Below are positions 57,486 to 64,000 of a DNA stretch of 64,000 nt, in pieces. Both the position numbers and the translations under genes were made by a program. Location of the stretch: assembly GCA_014529385.2 (NCBI GenBank), contig CM043953.1, positions 92,246,842-92,310,841 on the forward strand, read 5' to 3'. Numbering within the stretch: the first letter of the stretch is position 1; each line of letters starts with the position of its first letter. The stretch is from Adiantum capillus-veneris. Lineage: Eukaryota; Streptophyta; Polypodiopsida; Polypodiales; Pteridaceae. The notes below the pieces were generated by a model that was given only the letters and a program-made list of their open reading frames with translations, ran no database searches and had not been told where the DNA came from.

Positions 57486-60030
57486 GAGCCGGACAGGCGC
57501 TGGGCCTCTGGCTGTGGGAGGTGAGAAAGAGAAAGAACAAGAACAATTGATGCAACTAACTCTTGTAGTCGCCGTAATCATCAATTAATTGATTAATATG
57601 TTTTACAACTTAATCTTTAGCCAAGGCAGGTTGTTAACAGCGCCCTCACTTGGATCATCTGCTGACTAGGAGTTTAAGCTCCCACTTTACAGAATTAATC
57701 GGGCCGTTAACGACACCGAGTTTAACAGAATGATTAATCAAACATTAGCTGATGACGGTGATGGAAACTCCCTCATGTCGCTTTATCTACCTCTTCTACT
57801 TTCAAGATTTTGCAAACCTCATGTAAGTTCGTTGTGTCGATCATCATGCTTCAATAATAACCAACAGTGCTCCAACTTCCCGTTCTATATGCTTCGCACT
57901 TGCTTCGATAAGGCCTTGGCTTGCTCAAGCCTCGACAAACTCTTCTCGACCTTGATTTGCTTTAATCACTTCACGCTTTGCTTGCTCGATTAAACCTCGA
58001 AAAGCTTCTCTTTGATTGCTTGCCTCGACAAGACTCTTCTCGAACCTGGCTTGCACTAACCAAGCTCTGCTTTTACTTGTAATCCTCTTCTCGCCTTGGC
58101 TTGCTTCTTGTTCATGCTCGAGAGAGAGAGAGAGGAAAGCTTGCTTGCCTCAAGGACGAGAGCGAGAGAGAATCCTTGCTTCGTGATGGTCGTAGCCAAA
58201 GACGAAAACGAGGTTGCCTTGCGAAACCCCTCCTTCTTTATTTCTTCTTTTCTTCTTCTCTTCTCCTTCTTCTTTCTCTCCACGGCGCACTCCTTTCTTC
58301 TTCCCTAACCTAGCATGAGTTCTTTCTTTTTCTTCTCCCCTCCTTAAAAAAACCAAAGTGTCATGCTTTCAAAGAGAGGCAACGATAGCGTCGTAGTTGC
58401 CCTCCATCTTTTTCTCCCTCTTTGCCCACACTAAGAAAAATAATTCACTTTAATTGGTTGGCCATCCCATGGGCCCCTCCCCTCGAGGTCATGGACGGAC
58501 ACCGACTTTGGACGGCCTTATGGCTTAAGTGAGCGGCCTTTTGACTTGGTTGTCTTTGGGCACCATTGAAGGGCATCAGATTTGGCATATCTATCGGCCG
58601 AGGCTTTGCCAAGCTTCTCCATTGGGTGGGCTTTTGGCTTTGTAAGGGCACCACATTCGGGCATGCATGCTGACTAAAGCATCGCCAAGCACCACAACTT
58701 TCCCTAGCAGGCCTTGACTAACAGTATCTTCGTGAATTTGATACCCATATAAGCTCCTTAGCGCCATACGCCTGAGAGCACTCCCTTCGCACTCGCTGAA
58801 AATAGCCCAAAGCTTCTTATCGCATCCGTGTTGGGCACTCCCCTCAATCATTGCATTCCAAGAGACGTCATTTCAGACACGATGCTGGTTAAGTACTTAT
58901 GTGTTTCCGTACGGGCACCACATTTAGCGTATTTAACTTCCAAAGCATATCGGTTTGCTGTATTCCCTGATTGAAGCTCAAAAACTCCCAGATGGCACTC
59001 CGACGGAGCCGGCCGAACTGGTACGAAATCAGCCCCCGATGAATCTTTAACGGCCAATAACTTGGCAAACCGTAACTCCAATCACTGATCTAAAAAGACC
59101 GACGCGCTTCAGAAAGTGAGCACTTCAGGTCCGTGCATTCATTTCATTTCTGTCACCTCAGTTGTAGTTGCCCAATCCGGTACGGATCTGCAATCGACTT
59201 AAACTTGAAGCTGCCATAACTTGTTAACCGTAGCTCCAATCGACGAGCCGTAAAGACAGGCTAGTAGAGAACTTCAAGCACTGCAGTTCTAGGTCATAAT
59301 ATTTCATCTGTGCTCACTTCAACCATACTCATTTTTGGCATCATTAAGGCATCTATTGGCCCTTTTAAGCCTCGTCTGGCATACATTAATCATTAAACTT
59401 GGCCTGTGAACAAGCCCTGATCACAACTCACTAAATGTGTAGGCTTGAAAGAAGCTTAGCTTGCATTTCTTTGCTCTTTTTCCTATCATGGCAGCGGAGC
59501 TGCACAACATCCACCCCCTCTGAACTTGCACAGCCTCCGGTCTGTGCCAATTGCACTTCAATCTACATCTTCTTTAGGTACCCCATCATCAATGTTCTAG
59601 CTTAATCATTAGGTAGATGTCCATCAAAAATCTCTGAACCACATTTGTCGTATCTTCAAAGCATTCAATTATGGATTACATGTTTAGTGAACCTCGTGAG
59701 ACTGAAGTGCTCCAGTTAATGATACACACGACTTGACCATTAAGCTCTCTTTAAGGAACCCTGTCAAGCTCAAGTATGCCTTACTCTGTCTGCACACAAA
59801 ATGGCTGTCATGTCCTTTACCTCAAGTTCTGGTAGCAGAACCAACTCAAAAGATGTGAAGATACTTCATCAATTGTCCAAAGAAGTCAATTGGAAGCCAG
59901 CCATGTAATCTTATTGAATGCATAACCAAAACTATTCTGACTTAGCATAATCTAAAACCAAAACCTTATACCATGCAACTTGCTACATCAGATAGCTGAT
60001 ACTCTTCAAATCAGCAAACAACTAGCAATT
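57486..60030. other. Unassigned DNA, possibly LTR remnants
   Basis: No frame shows known motifs. Seen: a CTCGA-rich stretch (57880-58120), a short GA run at 58117-58132, a pyrimidine-rich tract (58225-58345), and two related 40-bp blocks about 165 bp apart (AACTTGGCAAACCGTAACTCC near 59050 and AACTTGTTAACCGTAGCTCC near 59216). The last resemble the LTR style of some gypsy elements. The right terminus of CACTA-R should lie here or beyond, but no TTGTAGTG end was found. Confidence 0.4.
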
Positions 60031-60035
60031 TAGTA

Positions 60036-60662
60036 GCCCCCAGGATCATACGGGAACCCAATTATCTGTCCCAGTGTGAGCATTCCTTTAAAAAAATTGC
60101 ACCACCCTCCAGGATCATAGGGAATATACAAGTATTTCTAATCATTACAGCATAAACATACGTTAACCCACAAATCTTCATGCAAACCGCCTGGATCATA
60201 TGGCATTATGTCAATTGCCCCGGACCATGCATATATTTGTCACCTCCTGGGTCAAAAGCTAGCTCAAAATATCCTACATCATAGGGTAGTATCAAATTCC
60301 ATATAGCATCAGGTAGCACCAAATATTTCCATATCTCCTGTGCAACTGGCTCATCCAATTGTGTGTCCTAGTGTGAGAATTCATTTAAAAAAATTGCACC
60401 ACCCTCTAGGATCATAGGGAATATACAAGTATTTCTAATCATTACAGCATAAACATACGTTAACCCACAAATGTTCATGCAAACCGCCTGGATCATATGG
60501 CATTATGTCAATTGCCCCGGACCATGCATATATCTGTCACCTCCTGGGTCAAAAGCTAGCTCAAAATATCCTACATCATAGGGTAGTATCAGATTCCATA
60601 TAGCATCAGGTAGCACCAAATATTGCCATATCTCCTGTGCAAGTGGCTCATCCAATTGTCGA
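60036..60662 (-). repeat. 297-bp tandem duplication with PYDPGG coding repeats
   Basis: The 297-bp unit starting at about 60066 is repeated at about 60363 with few differences. On the minus strand it encodes repeated FPYDPGGY, IPYDPGGW and MPYDPGGL motifs (60035-60200) in one frame, and LPYDVGYFELAFDPGGD in another. The period is a multiple of three, so the frame is kept. The second unit overlaps the 3' end of the acidic ORF. A TAG lies in the linker (CCND-TAG-KYLY). Confidence 0.85.
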
Positions 60663-61717
60663 TCATCAATCATAGGTAAAAGCATTGACAGTGCACCTTC
60701 ACTCTCACTAGTATCGGAATCCCAATCATACATATCTGAATACATCAAGTCTCTGGTAAAATCCTCTTCATTAGGCTCAAAAGATGCATCTGAAGACAAT
60801 TCTCTATCTTGTAGAGGCTCAAAATCAAGTAGTGCATAATCTAATAACTGCATAAGTTCATCATTAGCTGAATCTGAACAAACTTGCTCATGCATGATTC
60901 TGGATTGATTGGTATCCTTAGCATCTGTATTTGAGAACCCTTCCAAAGCTTCGTCCAGTAAGCACATAAGGTCTAGGTCCACCACTTCAGAAGGTTCCTC
61001 CATGTTGCACATCTCAGGTTGCTGCAATAAACAAGGATTTTCACATATGACATGCATACTAAACGCATTTGCAGTAAACTGCTCTTCAAGTCTTTCACCC
61101 TCATCCAAATATCTTTGCACTTCTATAGCACAAAGTTTATCATGCACATGGAAAATTTTATCTACTTCCCTGTCTGTATCATCGACACAATGAAACCAAT
61201 CATATTCAACATCAAGAGATTGCCCTTCACTATGCATCCCCTCTGAATTAGCATCATCAAGTTCATGATCATTTTGCCATAGTGTAAGTCCTGTCTCACA
61301 AATTATTGATAGAGAAGAACTTTGGTCCTTCTCTAAATCACCATCATCAAATTTAGGATCACTCTACCATATCGATAGCTCTAGGTCACAGAAGCGTGTC
61401 AAAGGAGGAGTCTGCACCCCCTCTAATTCATTATCATCACATTTAGGTTCAGTTGTCCAATTTGGTAGCTGTGCTTCACAAAATCTTGTCAATGAAGGAG
61501 TTTGCACCCCCTCTGAATCAAGCACAAACTCTTGCTTAGCCAAGTCCTCAAAACGTGGTACATCCAAATTCGGTAAATCTGATATACCAAAATCCATGGT
61601 CTTGCCGCTCTCAATAGCAGCCCAGCTTTGACCTATAACATCTGTATCATTAATCAACTCTTTGGCAAAACCTGTACCAATATCTTCAATCACGTTGTGA
61701 GTGGGATGGAAACACAC
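60503..61717 (-). pseudogene. Acidic repeat-containing ORF of unknown function
   Basis: A frame of about 405 codons from a Met at 61717 to a TAA at 60503, interrupted by one TAG at 61364-61366. Residues about 55-160 hold three degenerate 30-residue repeats of the pattern EGVQTPSLTRFCEAQLPNW ... DD-E/D-LE. The rest is strongly acidic (DLDLMCLLDEALEGF, DELMQLLDYALLDFEP, YDWDSDTSESEG) and ends ILPYDVGYFELAFDPGGDRY, the motif of the neighbouring repeat. No domain, signal peptide or membrane segment is recognised. It lies downstream of, and on the same strand as, family D integrase, so it may belong to that element. Confidence 0.6.
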
Positions 61718-62874
61718 AGAACCCCTCTATAACGACCCGACACACACTCTTGGAAAGTTACACACACAGACACACAGTATGGGGCACCATTGGCATACAC
61801 AACCCTCCTGGCCGAGACAGGAAACACACCCATGGAGTGAGAGGAGAGAGACTATCTACTTGCCCACTCCACACAAAGACACACACACACACACACACAC
61901 ACCCAAAAAACTCAGCTCAAAAGAGGAGAACTTCTGATGGTTAGATACAAATGAGCTTGGGCCAGCACCAATGGGGCAAACAGCTCACACAATATGGGTA
62001 AAAGATACCAGATACAATCACAAATTGGAGTAGAAGCTTCGCTCATAGGAGAAACTTACACAGCAAAAATAGAAGAAAAAGAGTGAGGAATTTGGCAAAA
62101 TGGACAGCGCAATCGCGTCCGGAACGGCCCAAAACCCTAGTCTACAATGTCAAAGTGCTCAAATCCGACCTCGGAGGAGCAGTTTAGGGCCAAAACAGGC
62201 TCCAAAAACACAAAAACACACCTGCGGCTGTTCCTCCTCTTCTCTCCACGTTTTTTCTGGTCTTCTCTCTGTTTTTTCAGTTCCCACACTTAGATTTATT
62301 AGTTGGGCACCCGTGGCCTTTTAGATGACCTCAAACGGACCCCGAACAGGCCAAAAACTGACCTCGCAGTGCATAGTTGTCACCTTTTTGCATCATCCGC
62401 ACACCTGGCACTCAACATTTTTCAATAATGCGTCTCGCAACCACGTGAAGTGGCCCCAAAAGATGGTCCTCATGATGACCTTTCTACATAGTTCTCACAA
62501 GAAAACACTCACGTCGTGTCCGTACTTCTCCGTGTGCAAGTATTGACCCCGTTCGATCTCCCGACGCCACTCGATGCCATCTGGCGCACCTGCTTACCTC
62601 ATGTGGTCGGCCCGTGGATATCTTCCTCGAGAAGTTTTACGCGCTACCAACTCGTCCTTATTGTAGAAAAAACACACTGGTACTGATAATAGTGAAAATT
62701 GCTGCACTATGTACACCCTGTTCTACTTGTACACACGTGGGCCCTATGTAACCACCTGGCTATGGAAATTGGGTAATCCTTTATTCGATGCACCATGCAT
62801 GTGTATGTACATATGCTCAATCCCTTGCTCAAAAAAACTCGTGACATAATTTGCCTATCCCCTAGCTTACTAGA
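61718..62874. other. Unassigned DNA between family D integrase and acidic ORF
   Basis: Contains a CA run (about 61880-61902) and the block TAAATCTAAGTGTGGGAA on the minus strand near 62290, purine-rich and possibly a decayed polypurine tract. No ORF is supported and no LTR pair was found. Confidence 0.4.
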
Positions 62875-63636
62875 TCATTCATGATCAGCAGCAGCAAAAA
62901 GCGATATGAGACTCGCAACGTCACAAGTCACCTCATCCTTCACCAACACTCCTTGATCCACATACAGCTCATCTTGCTTGACCATCATCAACCTGGCATG
63001 ATACAATTTAAGACGCAATCCATTTACCCTTGACTTATGTAGAAACCCATCCAGGTTAGCCAACTGATATGTACCATTCGGGAAACACTCCACTACCTTG
63101 AAAGGGCCTTCCCACTTAATTTGAAACTTCTTTTGGAAGGTGTTGTCCAACTTACTGTTGTAGCGCAAAACCAAGTCATGCTTCTTGATACCCTTACTTT
63201 TGACCTTTTCATTTATCTTTGCCAAAGCCCTATCTTGCATCTGCCCATAATGTTCCAATGCACTCATCCTATCCAGCTGAACCTCTTGTAGCTGTAAGAG
63301 CCTCTCTTCGAATGCATCACTAGGCGGCCCAAGCAACTTCTCTAACATCTTGACCACATGCAACTCTACTTCCACAGGCAATAGTGCTTCTTTTCCATAC
63401 ACCAAATGAAATGGAGTAAACCCTGTACCTATCTTCACCGAAGTACGGTAAGCCCATAATGCACTAGGCAATTCCAAATCCCAATTCTTTCCTTGGTGCT
63501 CTGTCACTTTCGAAAGAATTTGTACCAACTCACCATTGAATCTTTCATTTAAGCCATTACACTGTGGGTAATAAGGAGTGGTATGCTGGTGCCTAATCTT
63601 CATCTTTGCACATAAAAAATCTAGTAGTTTAGCTCT
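62875..63636 (-). pseudogene. Ty3/gypsy family D integrase C-terminal part
   Basis: A 242-codon frame: MKIRHQHTTPYYPQCNGLNERFNGEL (catalytic Glu in NERFN), LWAYRTSVKIGTGFTPFHLVYGKEALLP, a charged linker, LVLRYNSKLDNTFQKKFQIKWEGPFKV, NGTYQLANLDG and a tail ending AAADHE. Organisation agrees with gypsy integrases. The upstream core is cut off near 63636, where unrelated plus-strand sequence begins. The homologous sequence at 1-115 shows it is a repeated family. Confidence 0.88.
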
Positions 63637-63639
63637 AAA

Positions 63640-64000
63640 GCAAAGTTAGAAACTGTGATTGATGAGTTTATTGTACAGGATGCTACCTTCTTACAAGCTA
63701 ATGATGAATACATAAGCAAAGCTGTGTATGAGAATTTGGGGTTTGCAAATGCCTTGTATGAAGTAGAAGTCCTTGACGGTGAGTCTCTACAGCCTCAAAC
63801 TATGCAGGGTGGGTTTTTCAAAGAACATGTACTTGTAGTACAAGAAGAAAATAAATCATGGGATCAAGAAAATGAATTGGCTAAAGCTCAGGAAGAAGTG
63901 CAGGTGAATGAGTTTAGCCAAATTTAGGTAGACATGCATGAAGATTCAATTATACCTGATACTTTTGCTACTGAACCAAAATTAGAGCAAACTTTTTCAG
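63640..64000 (+). pseudogene. Partial acidic ORF of unknown function, cut by window end
   Basis: A plus-strand frame from before 63655 to a TAG at 63925-63927 (ETVIDEFIVQDATFLQAN..., YENLGFANALYEVEVLDGE, VVQEENKSWDQENELAKAQEE), continuing in frame as VDMHEDSIIPDTFATEPKLEQTF to the window end. It is acidic like the 60.5-61.7 kb ORF but shares no clear repeat with it. It abuts the broken family D integrase head to head. Confidence 0.4.

Noticed and set aside
57730-58320. Small plus-strand frames rich in Cys/Ser/Phe (57730-57993, 58096-58313)
   Set aside because: They lie in a pyrimidine-rich, repetitive stretch with no homology I recognise and no conserved start context.

Overview
This window looks like plant nuclear DNA made almost entirely of transposable elements. 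The evidence is: LTR elements primed by initiator-Met tRNA (binding site TGGTATCAGAGC); a chromodomain-bearing Ty3/gypsy family; a Tat-like Ty3/gypsy element with a second RNase H; an L1-type LINE whose ORF1 has a DUF4283-like domain and a zinc knuckle; and CACTA (En/Spm) genes with a transposase-associated domain, TNP2 core and DUF4218-like region. I found no convincing host gene, rRNA gene or canonical tRNA gene. Long CT/GA/CA arrays are frequent. The species cannot be fixed from the sequence. A large repeat-rich vascular plant genome, perhaps a fern, is my low-confidence guess.

Layout, left to right. 1-412 is a broken integrase fragment (gypsy family D). 658-17844 is one L1-type LINE on the minus strand, split twice inside ORF1: by chromovirus-like gypsy A1 (3503-11446, TSD GGATG) and by a Ty1/copia element (12035-17588, TSD TCATG). 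From 17845 to 38933 I infer a CACTA copy on the minus strand (CACTA-L). Gypsy A3 (minus, 18544-37624) is inserted in it, and gypsy A2 (plus, 19395-29656) is inserted in the 3' LTR of A3. 38934-40450 is an island of degenerate CCTAA-rich repeats plus a broken gypsy B gag. A second CACTA copy (CACTA-R, plus strand) starts at 40451. Its TNP2 gene is split by an 11.2 kb Tat-like gypsy C (43317-54508) and again by a 288-bp MITE (56803-57090). 57486-64000 holds unassigned DNA, an acidic repeat-containing ORF, a 297-bp tandem duplication carrying a PYDPGG motif, and a second family D integrase fragment.

The elements are nested as deep as three levels, so the order of events can be read. LINE, CACTA-L, CACTA-R and gypsy B are the oldest layer. 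A1, copia, A3 and C came next. A2 and both MITEs are younger. MITE-1 sits in only one of A1's two LTRs, which supplies its empty site. Every element is decayed by stops, frameshifts and deletions. Family A keeps the longest reading frame, 1,022 codons of pol in A3.

The best candidates for something undescribed are a small MITE family with GGGTGAAAGCATG termini and apparent 4-bp target duplications, the acidic/PYDPGG repeat locus at 60.0-61.7 kb, the tRNA-like triplicated module at 40.9-41.5 kb, and the mosaic duplicated 3' half of A2.
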